Assembly: GCA_947475095.1 (NCBI GenBank)
Contig: CANJLG010000021.1
Span: forward strand, 1-46,555
Source of the DNA: Flavobacteriales bacterium
GTDB lineage: Bacteria > Bacteroidota > Bacteroidia > Flavobacteriales_D > Crocinitomicaceae
Reading direction: 5' to 3'
Length of the DNA stretch: 46,555 nt
Part shown: piece after piece, positions 15,140 to 24,571 of the stretch
Numbering within the stretch: the first letter of the stretch is position 1
Layout of the letters: each line of letters starts with the position of its first letter
Program-made: the position numbers and the translations under genes
The notes under the pieces: generated by a model
Told to the model about the DNA's origin: nothing
The model's database searches: none
What the model saw: the letters and a program-made list of their open reading frames with translations, nothing else

Positions 15140-17338
15140 ATGAAAAAAAATCTACTTTTTAAGCTAATATGCAGTTTTTGCCTATTATCCACCTCATTTT
15201 ATCATGCACAAGTTGTAGGATATTCACTAACAGGTTTAACACAAACAAGCACAAGCACTGTACTAAGTTGTGATTCAACCATCACAATGAGTTTTTCTGC
15301 TCAAACTGCAGCTACTACTGCGGGCACAGTACCAGCTGATATTCAAAATGTCATAATCGGTAATAATTTTGCTCCTTTTCAGTTTTCAGTTCAAATTAAT
15401 TGGGGCGATGGCGCAACTACCACACATAACGCTGGAACATCAACATCAGGAACCCTAATTAATTTCAACCCGCCAATAACTCATACGTATAATTCCTCTG
15501 GAACATATCCAATTTCAATAACAGTCTACAATCCTGCAAACCAAACCTATGTAATAGATACTATCAACTATACTATTGGTTGTGGTGGAAATAATTACAT
15601 GTGTATGGGTGGGCAAGTATTTTGTGATACAGATAATAATGGTGTTTATAATACTGGAGACATTCCTGTAATAAATGCACCTGTAAACGTCGTATCTAAT
15701 GGAACTACTTACACTGGATATACGAACAATACTGGTTTTTATACAATTTCTTACGCAGGTACTGCTGGACAAACAGCAGTAGTTTCTGTAAATCAGAATT
15801 GGATGGTAAATAACGGTTACATTGCTGGTACTTGGCCAATAACAATAAACAATGTTACATGTAACTCTGGAATACCTCTTGCTACAGCGAATTTCCCAAT
15901 GAATTGTGGAAGCAACCAAGGTAATACAAATTGCTACGCAGGATTTGTATTCTGCGATGCTAATGGAAATGGCACCATGGACACCAACGAATCTCCTATC
16001 GTAGGAGCGCCTGTATTATTATATTCGCAAAATACAATCGGCTCGAATACAGTTACGGTATATTCAGATACCAACGGATTCTTCATCTATTGTGGGCCAG
16101 TTTCAAACACAAATTATGTAATTGGAGTAATTAACCAACAATGGTTGACCTACAACGGATATACAATGCCAAATAATATCATTACACTAGTTGGAATAAA
16201 TTCTACCACACCAAATGCTGGGTATTTCGCAGTAAATTGTGGCGGTGGTGCAAATTTATGTGCTGATTTATGGAGCACTGTAACACCATGGATCGGATAC
16301 TATCAAAACACGACTGCCTACTTCCATTTAAATTGGGGTTCTTACGGTCCTGGAGCAGTTGGGGCGTATACCTTAACATTAACTTTTCCAGCAGGAGTTA
16401 CCGTAAATACAAGTTCAATCGCTAATACAGGATACGTAATTAGTGGTAATACAATTACATGGAATTTAAATTCTGGATCAAATTCTTTCTCGTCTATCGA
16501 TTTAATAACATTTAATGTTCCTTCCGGAATACAAAGCGGTACGCAACATTATTTTACATCAACAATAACTCCTGCCGGAAATATAGTTGATTGTTCTACT
16601 TTAAACAACAATGGATCACTTTTACAGATCGTTGGAAATAGCTATGATCCGAATGACAAGGTTGTTGTAAGACCTGCTATCTACGAAACATTAGCCATTC
16701 CATCGGAACAAATCGATGCTAGTTTAACTGATGCCTTAACGTACACCATTCAATTTCAAAATACAGGAACTTCTCCCGCACAGAATATCTACATTCTAGA
16801 TACCTTAGATGCGAATTTGGATTGGTCTACATTCACATTAGTGGAGTCTTCTCACAACATGCAAGTGGTAAATATGGGGAATGGTTTACTAAAATTTGAA
16901 TACCCTAATATCTGGTTAGATGACTCAACAAGCAACGAACCGGGAAGTCATGGGCATTTGGTTTACAGAATCCAAGAAAACAATGGAAATCCAGTTGGAA
17001 GTACCATTGAAAATACGGCGTATATTTACTTTGATTGGAATTCTCCTATCGTAACGAACACAACTTACAATATCAATACAATGTTGGTGGGAGTTGATGA
17101 ATCAAGTATGAACCAATTCAAGCTATACCCGAATCCAAGTACTGATAATATTTCAATTACAGGAAATATTACAAACTTCGGATACAAGATAATGGATATG
17201 TCAGGACGGAAATTAGTTAGCGGACAAGTAAACAATGGATTTGCTAAAATAGCTATTGAATCATTAACAAACGGTCACTATTTAGTTCAGATAGCTTCAG
17301 AAAACGCGAATGAAACGCTTTCGTTTATAAAGCAATAA
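15140..17338 (+). CDS. Secreted multidomain surface protein with T9SS type A sorting domain
   Basis: The 732-residue protein has an N-terminal signal peptide (to about residue 23) and a C-terminal type A sorting domain with LYPNPSTDNISITG, so it should leave the cell by type IX secretion. Between them are a PKD-like domain (about 100-150, INWGDGATTTHNAG and ITHTYNSSGTYPISITVY), two SdrD B-like repeats (AGFVFCDANGNGTMDTNE and GQVFCDTDNNGVYNTGD, each followed by a conserved NTGFYT/TNGFFI strand), and a DUF11-like region starting at SYDPNDKVVVRP. The Asp/Asn-rich loops look like calcium sites. The gene is single and ends at a strong intrinsic terminator. It is probably structural or adhesive; no catalytic domain is seen. 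Confidence 0.9.
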   Translation: MKKNLLFKLICSFCLLSTSFYHAQVVGYSLTGLTQTSTSTVLSCDSTITMSFSAQTAATTAGTVPADIQNVIIGNNFAPFQFSVQINWGDGATTTHNAGTSTSGTLINFNPPITHTYNSSGTYPISITVYNPANQTYVIDTINYTIGCGGNNYMCMGGQVFCDTDNNGVYNTGDIPVINAPVNVVSNGTTYTGYTNNTGFYTISYAGTAGQTAVVSVNQNWMVNNGYIAGTWPITINNVTCNSGIPLATANFPMNCGSNQGNTNCYAGFVFCDANGNGTMDTNESPIVGAPVLLYSQNTIGSNTVTVYSDTNGFFIYCGPVSNTNYVIGVINQQWLTYNGYTMPNNIITLVGINSTTPNAGYFAVNCGGGANLCADLWSTVTPWIGYYQNTTAYFHLNWGSYGPGAVGAYTLTLTFPAGVTVNTSSIANTGYVISGNTITWNLNSGSNSFSSIDLITFNVPSGIQSGTQHYFTSTITPAGNIVDCSTLNNNGSLLQIVGNSYDPNDKVVVRPAIYETLAIPSEQIDASLTDALTYTIQFQNTGTSPAQNIYILDTLDANLDWSTFTLVESSHNMQVVNMGNGLLKFEYPNIWLDDSTSNEPGSHGHLVYRIQENNGNPVGSTIENTAYIYFDWNSPIVTNTTYNINTMLVGVDESSMNQFKLYPNPSTDNISITGNITNFGYKIMDMSGRKLVSGQVNNGFAKIAIESLTNGHYLVQIASENANETLSFIKQ

Positions 17339-17355
17339 AAAACAACCTCTCCAAG

Positions 17356-17389
17356 TAAAAAAAGAGCGGCATTAGTCGCTCTTTTTTTT
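17356..17389 (+). terminator. Intrinsic terminator after the T9SS type A gene
   Basis: AAAAAGAGCG and CGCTCTTTTT form a ten-base stem around a short loop (GCATTAGT) and are followed by further T residues. The hairpin lies 18 bp after the stop at 17338. The A/T flanks would also allow termination on the other strand. Confidence 0.88.
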
Positions 17390-17425
17390 GTTTATTTAAG
17401 CTAAAACATTAACTGATTAAATCTC

Positions 17426-17809
17426 ATGAAAATATCATTCGCAATTTTATTAATCTTAAGTTTAATTACTTCATGTAAGAAAAAAGATGGTGGTTCCTTG
17501 ACTGGTACTTGGGAATTAAAAGAAGTATTAATGGATCCAGGTAATGGAAGCGGCGTATTCACTACAGTAAGTAGCGATAAAAATTTAGTATTCAATACCA
17601 ACGGAAATGTTAATTCCAATGGAATAATTTGCGATATGTCTATTGAATCTAATACAAGTACAGCAGGAACATACTCAGCATTAGATTCTACCATAATTTC
17701 TACTGCGTGTCCAAATTTGACACTTAAATATGAAATAAGTGGCGACACATTAATTCTAATTTACCCTTGCTTCGAAGCGTGCAAAGCGAAATATATAAAA
17801 GTTCTTTGA
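17426..17809 (+). CDS. Small lipocalin-like lipoprotein
   Basis: The 127-residue product has a lipoprotein signal peptide with lipobox LITSC (Cys 17) followed by KKKDGG, as is usual for Bacteroidota lipoproteins. The mature part begins SLTGTWELKEVLMDPG, the typical opening of lipocalin-like (DUF4488/DUF5004-type) domains. It continues with beta strands such as NLVFNTNGNVNSNG and KYEISGDTLILIYPCFEAC; the four C-terminal-half cysteines may form disulfides. It has its own short transcription window between the terminator at 17356-17389 and a hairpin at its stop codon. The ligand and function are unknown. An overlapping reading frame on the other strand is a shadow without a signal peptide. Confidence 0.82.
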   Translation: MKISFAILLILSLITSCKKKDGGSLTGTWELKEVLMDPGNGSGVFTTVSSDKNLVFNTNGNVNSNGIICDMSIESNTSTAGTYSALDSTIISTACPNLTLKYEISGDTLILIYPCFEACKAKYIKVL

Positions 17810-17833
17810 TCATCCCAACTAAAAAGGGGTGAT
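17809..17833 (+). terminator. Weak hairpin at the end of the lipocalin-like gene
   Basis: ATCATCCC and GGGGTGAT pair (one G-U) around a nine-base loop, beginning in the last base of the TGA stop. No T-run follows, so termination here is uncertain. Confidence 0.35.
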
Positions 17834-17990
17834 GTTAGATTATATGTTTACGATTGTCCGATAACAGTAAATTGAAACAAATAAGGCTCAATTGTATCAC
17901 GGAATTAACATCCAATAAAATAGTTCACTAAAAAATAGTCTCCTTAGCCCTTTATTAACGAGTTATCATAAAATACAAACACAGGAATCT

Positions 17991-20900
17991 TTACTCCTTG
18001 ACGATTCGTGTAGATTCACCAAGAATATTTAGTAGATAAATACCTGATTTAAATGAACTCAAGTCAATGGATTCATTTTCTTGTGTGATAATTTTCTCCA
18101 TTACTTTTCTACCAGCAATATCAAATAAGCTCATTTTTTCGCCCATTAATCCTTTATCCAATAATTGAATAAAAATAACACCTGTTGTTGGATTGGGATA
18201 TACAGTTACCGCCTGAGAAGCTAAATCAACTAATCCAAGCACTTGAATCACTTGGATTAGGGTATCTGAAACCCCGCAATTGTCTGTAGCAAGAAGTGTG
18301 ATCGAATATGAACCAGGGGATGTATAAGTAATGCTTGTATCGGTGGCGTTCGAAGTGATACCATTTCCAAAGTCCCAAGAATAATTCGATGCATTCAAAG
18401 AGTTATTGGTAAGGGTTAATACGCCGCCATTTAAGGTATAAGAAAAAAGTGCAACTGGAGCAGCACCCACATTAATATTCAATACAGAAGGCGCACTCGC
18501 TCCGCAAGAATTATTGGTTGTGACAGACAATGGACCTGAGGTATTGTCAAATGTAACTGCGATGGTATTGGAATTACTCATCCCTAACCATCCTGACTGA
18601 AGCGTCCAGTTGTAAAAAACCGCAGGGTCGTTGGTCACGCTGTAGTTTTCTAAGGTATTGATGCAAGGTGCCACATTCCCAACTATCGCACTTGGATTAG
18701 CTGGAGGTGCCTCCACCACAATAAAAGCGGTATCTTGGTAACTGCTTAAAAAAGTGCCATCGCTCGCTGTTAATGACACTGCATATGTTCCTGGCTGAAA
18801 ATAGGTCACTGTTGGATTCTGAAGCGTTGAGGTTGCCGGGGAACCATTGGGAAAACTCCAATTCCACGAAGTAATAGTACCACCCGTCGTTTGGTCTGAA
18901 AACTGAACTGGGGTATTTACACAAACTGTGGCTGGATTAGCGCTAAACTGCACACTTAGAGGACTTGATAGATTGTTCCATTTCCACATGCCATTTTGGG
19001 TAGAAGAGGTATTAAAACTTCCTGACCAACCAATAGACGGGGTCAAAAACTCACAATACAAATGCTGTGCATTGTCAATGCCTGTCCACGTTGTACCGCC
19101 ATCTAAACTATAAGATGAACCAGAACCTGTCGTTGCTGCACCCGTTGTAAAAATCACATTTGTATTTTCAATGGCGCAAACCCCATTGCTGTAAACAGGT
19201 CCAGTGGTAGGGACTAATGTCCATGTAGCTCCAGCATTAGCGCTCTTATAAACGAGACCATTAACATTGACAATAATTCCAGCATTCAGCGAACTAAAAG
19301 AAAAATTACCGCTCATTGTGGTTCCTCCAAAATCTATGAGGGGCGAAGTATAAACGGCCCAAGTAGCGCCTTTATCAGTTGAATGGTATATTCGACCTTT
19401 GTTTGTGGTAAACCAAACGCTATTGCCAAAGGTCTCGATTTGACGGGTGTAACCAAATTCACCGGATAAAGGATTGGGGATATTAGCGCCACTCACTAAG
19501 GTCCAATTGGTTCCTCCATTGGTGGTTCGGTAAATTTCGTATTCCCCATTGATTGGGTCTCCCATACAGAATCCATCGTTAGCGTTCCAAAAATGAACAA
19601 TATTGGTAAAACTACTCGCGTTGCTAAAAGTTGCCGTGGTTTGCTTGGTCCAAGTGGATCCGCCGTTAATAGTTTTCCAAATACCACCCAACTGACCTGC
19701 TGTATTGGGGTAAGCCGCTAACCAGGCCGTAGTTCCCGAAATGGCTTTAATCATGGAAATTCCAAGACTCGTATTCCCTACATTAATGTTGCCTGGGGTC
19801 CACGTATTCCCACCGTCTAAGGTTTTAGTAAATTGCTGGATATTTGCTGCTGTTCCACTGCCATCGTAAGCAGTAGACCACACAATGTTTTGATCTACAA
19901 TAGATATGTAATTGATGCCTCTCGATGCCTGAGAAAACCCTGAATTCTGAATGATCCAGTTACCATAAGGTGGCGTATTAACCGTAATGTATCCAACCTT
20001 GGTCTCCGTATCGTTGGCTGTAACATTTGAAACCGTTAAAGTTACGGAATACGTTCCGGCAGCTGCATAGGTAACATAAGGAGGATTTTGGCCGGAGAAT
20101 GAAGAAGGAGTTCCGCCTGGAAACGACCACTGGTAAGAACTAATGGCATTACCTCCATTTGAACAATTTTCATAATACTTTACTGAATCGCCCTCAAATA
20201 AAGTTGTTGGAATTCCAAAAAAGTTAGAAATCGGAGCGCCCGAAATTAAGCCTTGTGATGCACATTGCATTGCCGCAAAAGCATTGATACGAGGTCCAAC
20301 GTTTTGATTGATGTTCACACCTGAACTTATCAAACAAGTCAAGATTTGCTGAGGAGATAAAGATGGATTCACGCTTAACATTAGGCCAACCAAACCAGCA
20401 GCGAAAGGTGTGGCCATGGAAGTACCTCCCATTTTAGCGTAACTATTTCCACCCGTAGAATATACCGTGCTAAGCAGACCACCGTTAGAATATCCACCTG
20501 GTGAAGCGATGTCTACATAAGGATTTGCTCCATTGTAATTTGAAAAGGAGGAACGTAAATCGGTAGCATCGACAGACCCAACACAAATTACGTTAGCATA
20601 AGCGCCAGGATACGTTAAGGTAGTTACGTTGCTGTTTCCTGCAGCTGCTAAAAAGACAACTTGAGGATAGGCATTAATTAAATTTTGAAAACTTTGAGAG
20701 AAACCTGTCCCACCAAAAGACATTGAAACCACATGAGCGCCATTTTGGCAAGCCCACTGAACCCCAGCATAACCATACCAGACAGAACCAGAAGACGTAG
20801 AAGTGTTGGGTGTACATTTAACACCGATTAATTCAACATTTCCACCTAAGCCGGCAATACCAACACCATTGTTAATATCAGCCGTAGCCAAGCCAGCGCA

Positions 20901-21530
20901 ATGGGTTCCATGAGACCAACCATTATCTTGAGAATATGTTTGTGGTGGGGTAGCATTTTGATCATTATCTGCTACATCATATTGCTTAAATGTTGTCAGA
21001 TCCGAATGGCCACAATACACTGCATTATCTACAATAGCGACCTTCACTTGGTTTCGACCTTGATGGATATTCCAAGCATTTTCTGAACCCACTAAAGTGT
21101 GATACCATTTATCGCTGCCGGTGTGACTTGGATCATTAGGAACAAAATCAGTAAAGTAAATAGGTTCCTTTTCAGCAAAAACAACAGATGAAATAGTTTG
21201 CAACCTTCTGATAAGTTCGTCAACTTTTGAGAAATCTGTGAATTGAATTCTATACATATTCATTAAAGAAGGCTTGAACGTAAAATAACTTGGTCTTTCA
21301 AATTTAGTAATCGATACATCCTCAAATAAGCTAGCAAGTTCGGGGTACTGACTTAATTCCTCCACTAGAGAAAAATCATTCGGATCTACTTGATCTTTTT
21401 GGAGTTTATTCGGATAAGTATCGCCTTTTAGCTGAAACATGATTGTACCATCTAAAAAGTTAGATTGATAGGTCTGAGCTTTTACAGTAAAAGAAAAAAG
21501 TATTATAGCGAAGAGTATAATTTTATTCAT
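17991..21530 (-). CDS. Secreted subtilisin-like S8 peptidase with PKD and Asp-box repeats, T9SS type A
   Basis: The 1179-residue protein has a signal peptide (to about residue 19) and a propeptide-like region (about 25-130). Its S8 catalytic domain has Asp168 (VAIVDNA), His207 (GWSHGTHCAG), oxyanion Asn299 (AAAGNS) and Ser371 (GGTSMATP), so the triad is complete. A PKD domain follows at about 435-520. Next come six Asp-box (BNR-like) turns of the form DGGNTWT, NGGSTWT, NGGTNWT, DKGATWA, NAGATWT and DGGTTWT, suggesting a beta-propeller. Two more PKD-type domains and a type A sorting tail (VYPNPTTGVIFIQL) complete it. It should be an extracellular or surface-anchored protease whose propeller and PKD parts bind substrate or matrix. 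No inhibitor gene is next to it. Confidence 0.94.
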   Translation of the reverse strand: MNKIILFAIILFSFTVKAQTYQSNFLDGTIMFQLKGDTYPNKLQKDQVDPNDFSLVEELSQYPELASLFEDVSITKFERPSYFTFKPSLMNMYRIQFTDFSKVDELIRRLQTISSVVFAEKEPIYFTDFVPNDPSHTGSDKWYHTLVGSENAWNIHQGRNQVKVAIVDNAVYCGHSDLTTFKQYDVADNDQNATPPQTYSQDNGWSHGTHCAGLATADINNGVGIAGLGGNVELIGVKCTPNTSTSSGSVWYGYAGVQWACQNGAHVVSMSFGGTGFSQSFQNLINAYPQVVFLAAAGNSNVTTLTYPGAYANVICVGSVDATDLRSSFSNYNGANPYVDIASPGGYSNGGLLSTVYSTGGNSYAKMGGTSMATPFAAGLVGLMLSVNPSLSPQQILTCLISSGVNINQNVGPRINAFAAMQCASQGLISGAPISNFFGIPTTLFEGDSVKYYENCSNGGNAISSYQWSFPGGTPSSFSGQNPPYVTYAAAGTYSVTLTVSNVTANDTETKVGYITVNTPPYGNWIIQNSGFSQASRGINYISIVDQNIVWSTAYDGSGTAANIQQFTKTLDGGNTWTPGNINVGNTSLGISMIKAISGTTAWLAAYPNTAGQLGGIWKTINGGSTWTKQTTATFSNASSFTNIVHFWNANDGFCMGDPINGEYEIYRTTNGGTNWTLVSGANIPNPLSGEFGYTRQIETFGNSVWFTTNKGRIYHSTDKGATWAVYTSPLIDFGGTTMSGNFSFSSLNAGIIVNVNGLVYKSANAGATWTLVPTTGPVYSNGVCAIENTNVIFTTGAATTGSGSSYSLDGGTTWTGIDNAQHLYCEFLTPSIGWSGSFNTSSTQNGMWKWNNLSSPLSVQFSANPATVCVNTPVQFSDQTTGGTITSWNWSFPNGSPATSTLQNPTVTYFQPGTYAVSLTASDGTFLSSYQDTAFIVVEAPPANPSAIVGNVAPCINTLENYSVTNDPAVFYNWTLQSGWLGMSNSNTIAVTFDNTSGPLSVTTNNSCGASAPSVLNINVGAAPVALFSYTLNGGVLTLTNNSLNASNYSWDFGNGITSNATDTSITYTSPGSYSITLLATDNCGVSDTLIQVIQVLGLVDLASQAVTVYPNPTTGVIFIQLLDKGLMGEKMSLFDIAGRKVMEKIITQENESIDLSSFKSGIYLLNILGESTRIVKE

Positions 21531-21672
21531 TGTTAAATATTTATTGATTTAGTTTAAAAGTAGAAATAAAATTATGAATATTTTTCTGTAATATCAATTA
21601 AAACAACCTAAAACTATTTTTACCGAAGGAAAAACTATTAGTTTGGTAGTAAATAAAAATAATTTGGTTGTT

Positions 21673-22020
21673 TTACCCTCCTTTTTTTTTCGTTTTTACA
21701 TACCCTTCCTTCAGCAACAAATCAGCGATTTTTTCCTTAAAATTTCCTTGAATAAGGATTTGACCATCTTTTACTGTTCCACCTACGCCGCATTTCGACT
21801 TAAGCATTTTACCCAAATCCTTGAGATCATCTTCAGTTCCAACAAATCCTTCTATTAGCGTCACCTCCTTTCCTCCTCGTTGTTTCCGATCAATCGAAAC
21901 ATATAAGGCTTGATCATTCGACGGGCGTGTTGCCTGTTCATCAGCTTCAATCGACTGGTAAATAAAATTTGGATTAGTTGAGTATACAACGTTAGCGATA
22001 TTTTTATTTTTTTTTGACAT
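21673..22020 (-). CDS. yciH: SUI1/eIF1-family translation factor, YciH-like
   Basis: The 115-residue protein contains a SUI1 domain from about residue 38: LYVSIDRKQRGGKEVTLIEG, then DLKDLGKMLKSKCGVGGTVK with the characteristic basic and Gly-rich turns, and GQILIQGNFKEKIADLLLKE. The tail is Lys-rich. Bacterial YciH proteins resemble eukaryotic initiation factor eIF1 and affect the fidelity of initiation or translation under stress; their role in Bacteroidota is not settled. It lies 17 bp upstream of nothing related: the TonB-type receptor gene on its upstream side and the S8 peptidase gene downstream are on the same strand but functionally distant. The family assignment is secure, the symbol by analogy. 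Confidence 0.9.
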   Translation of the reverse strand: MSKKNKNIANVVYSTNPNFIYQSIEADEQATRPSNDQALYVSIDRKQRGGKEVTLIEGFVGTEDDLKDLGKMLKSKCGVGGTVKDGQILIQGNFKEKIADLLLKEGYVKTKKKGG

Positions 22021-22037
22021 GGCTATATTTATTAAGT

Positions 22038-24497
22038 TTAAAGATCCCCTGGATCTTGACCCGAAACTTTACTTTTATTCCCCATTTCTAATTTACCAAA
22101 TTTGTATGACAGCGTAATATAAACGCGTCTTGTTAACCATTTAAATTCACTAACTTGATAAATATTCTGCTGATTTACTTCCATAAAAAATCCTTGACGG
22201 TTGAATATATCCGATACCCTTGTCCCTACTGTCCATTTACCATCATTGAATTTTTTATCAAATGATATTTCAACAGACCCTTTTCGCTGAGCAGTACCTT
22301 GAACAGTAATTCTTGGGGCAATGTAATTTACATTCAATTGCAAAGTAGCTGTCTTTTTCCAAAAATCGACTGACCCCATATACTTAACATTCCAATTAAC
22401 GCCACTTCGGTTCCAATTTGGATCTGATGTTTCGTATTGAATATAATTCACATTGGTTGAAAGGGTATTTCGCCACCATTTTGTTGGGCGATAGGACGCG
22501 ATTAATTCCGTTCCATAACTATGAGATTGACCAATATTTGCGAAGGTAACTGCTGATGAATTGTCGGCATAAAAAACCTTAATTCGCGAAATAGATCCGA
22601 TAGTATGTCGATAAAAAATGGCAGCTGAGAAATTTAGCTTATCTTTTTCAGTGGTATACGCTAAGTCATACGAATTGACAAACTCTGGCTGTAAATAGGG
22701 ATTTCCACGCCTTAAATTAAAGGGATCTGAATAAGCAGTAAATGGATTCAAATCACCTGAAGATGCCCGTGTTATTCTGCGACTATAACTTAGACCAATT
22801 TCTGATTTTTTGTTTAACGAATATTTAATGTGAGCGGATGGGAAAAAGTTAAAATAATCATTGGTTATTTTTATCGAATCGGAGATCAGATTTGGTATTT
22901 GATAGGCTTTTTCGAAACGCACACCGCCCTGATACTTGAACTTATTAATTTGGTAACCAAAAATCCCATACGCACTGTATATCTGTTCATTATACTGATA
23001 TAAAAAATTGGCCAAAGTATCTTCAAAATAAGTCAACGAAGATTGATCATAGGTTTCTGAGTAAGTATCTACCCCTTGATCGCGGATAATAGCTTTAAGA
23101 CCAAACTCAGAACGCATTAATTTTTCTGGCCAGAGATAAGTAAGGTCGGTTTGAATGGAACTTATATTATTTTTCTCCGCATTAAATAATCGCTGACTCA
23201 AATATGATGGGGTATCCACCACTGAATCCAAACTATAATTCCCTTGCAGGTAATAACCTTGAATTGATTCCATGCCAATCGACTGATTAGCATCTACGAC
23301 TAGATTACCTCGGTTGTTTTTAAACTCTTGTCTAAAATTGACATTAAAATCATAATTATGTTGTTGAGATGGATCGTATGAAACCCTTCTTGTTAATCCT
23401 ACTAATTCTTGATCTATATCTTTAATGCCATTCCAAAGATCACCAGTTCTGTCGCGTCTTCCGTTACTACCTGTTGTAGAAAAAGACATTGTTTTTCTGT
23501 TTTTAAGGTTAAAATCAAACCCAAAACGATAGGTATTACCAGCATTCAAATCAGTACCCGTGCGATTTTGGTCCAAAATAGAAACAGAATCATTCAGAAA
23601 AGTTTGTCGAATGAAGGAAGTATTGTTTCGATAACCCGCTAAATAACGTCCATTATACGATCCATAAACATTAAAAAATGTATTTCGATAACTCATAGAC
23701 AAACCACCATCAGCAACATTTCCTCCCGTAAAATCTCCTGAACCGATATTTGAACTAACTAAACCATTGAATCCTTTTAATTTATTTTTCTTTATGACAA
23801 TGTTAATGATTCCAGATGTTCCATCAGGGTCATATTTGGCAGATGGATTTGTTACAATTTCAATCCTTTCGATCGAACCAGCAGGAAGCGCATCCAGTAA
23901 TGTTTTTCCATTTCCACCAGATAAAGAACTTGGTCTACCATCGATTAGTACCGTAACCGAGCCATCACCACGCAACATAATTCGTCCGTCCTGATCAATA
24001 TCAACAGACGGAATATTTTTTAAAATATCATTAGCTGTCCCACCTTTTACAGACATATCTTCGCCAACATTATATACTTTCTTATCAATTCCTGAAGTTA
24101 AAATATCAGCAGTTCCGAAAACGTTTATTTGATCGAGTTTTAAGGTTTTATCAGCTTGTAAGCTTACAATTCCTAAATTTATTCCTTTTAAGTTTGATGA
24201 TATTAAAATCGACTCACTATTCTTGGGCATAAAACCCGCAAAAGAAAACTTTAAGTAGTAGGAACCCAGCAATAGTTTATCAAATAAAAATTTCCCATCT
24301 TTATCGGTATATAAACCAGTAACCAAAACCGAATCTTTTTCTAGATAGAGGCGAACGGTTGCATATTCAATGGATTTGTTATTGTCAGCGTTAACAATTC
24401 GTCCCATAATCATTCCCTCACCTTGGGGTAAATTTTGAGCATAGCTATTATAAACAGTTAAAAGAAGAAGGAGTAGAAATAAGTTTTTAATAATCAT
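22038..24497 (-). CDS. TonB-dependent receptor-like outer-membrane protein (OMP_b-brl_3 type)
   Basis: The 819-residue protein has a signal peptide (MIIKNLFLLLLLLTVYNSYA). A carboxypeptidase-regulatory-like beta domain follows (about 28-100, MIMGRIVNADNNKSIEYATV), then a plug domain (about 120-240, with NDILKNIPSVDIDQDGRIML and SIERIEIVTNPSAKYDPDGT) and a long beta-barrel ending in a Tyr/Phe-rich strand (WLTRRVYITLSYKFGKLEMG). This architecture is that of the outer-membrane beta-barrel family related to TonB-dependent receptors; no SusD partner is present, so it is unlikely to be part of a polysaccharide utilisation locus. The substrate is unknown. No linked regulator is visible. Confidence 0.92.
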   Translation of the reverse strand: MIIKNLFLLLLLLTVYNSYAQNLPQGEGMIMGRIVNADNNKSIEYATVRLYLEKDSVLVTGLYTDKDGKFLFDKLLLGSYYLKFSFAGFMPKNSESILISSNLKGINLGIVSLQADKTLKLDQINVFGTADILTSGIDKKVYNVGEDMSVKGGTANDILKNIPSVDIDQDGRIMLRGDGSVTVLIDGRPSSLSGGNGKTLLDALPAGSIERIEIVTNPSAKYDPDGTSGIINIVIKKNKLKGFNGLVSSNIGSGDFTGGNVADGGLSMSYRNTFFNVYGSYNGRYLAGYRNNTSFIRQTFLNDSVSILDQNRTGTDLNAGNTYRFGFDFNLKNRKTMSFSTTGSNGRRDRTGDLWNGIKDIDQELVGLTRRVSYDPSQQHNYDFNVNFRQEFKNNRGNLVVDANQSIGMESIQGYYLQGNYSLDSVVDTPSYLSQRLFNAEKNNISSIQTDLTYLWPEKLMRSEFGLKAIIRDQGVDTYSETYDQSSLTYFEDTLANFLYQYNEQIYSAYGIFGYQINKFKYQGGVRFEKAYQIPNLISDSIKITNDYFNFFPSAHIKYSLNKKSEIGLSYSRRITRASSGDLNPFTAYSDPFNLRRGNPYLQPEFVNSYDLAYTTEKDKLNFSAAIFYRHTIGSISRIKVFYADNSSAVTFANIGQSHSYGTELIASYRPTKWWRNTLSTNVNYIQYETSDPNWNRSGVNWNVKYMGSVDFWKKTATLQLNVNYIAPRITVQGTAQRKGSVEISFDKKFNDGKWTVGTRVSDIFNRQGFFMEVNQQNIYQVSEFKWLTRRVYITLSYKFGKLEMGNKSKVSGQDPGDL

Positions 24498-24571
24498 ATG
24501 GAGAATCAGCGTGTAAAAATAAGCAATCCTAACTAGATATTAAGCCTAATTAAGCCTAAAACGAATTAATA

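Noticed and set aside
15515..15919. Minus-strand frame inside the T9SS type A gene
   Set aside because: It is an antisense shadow of Thr/Asn/Gly-rich coding sequence with an odd Cys/Ser/Ile-rich composition.
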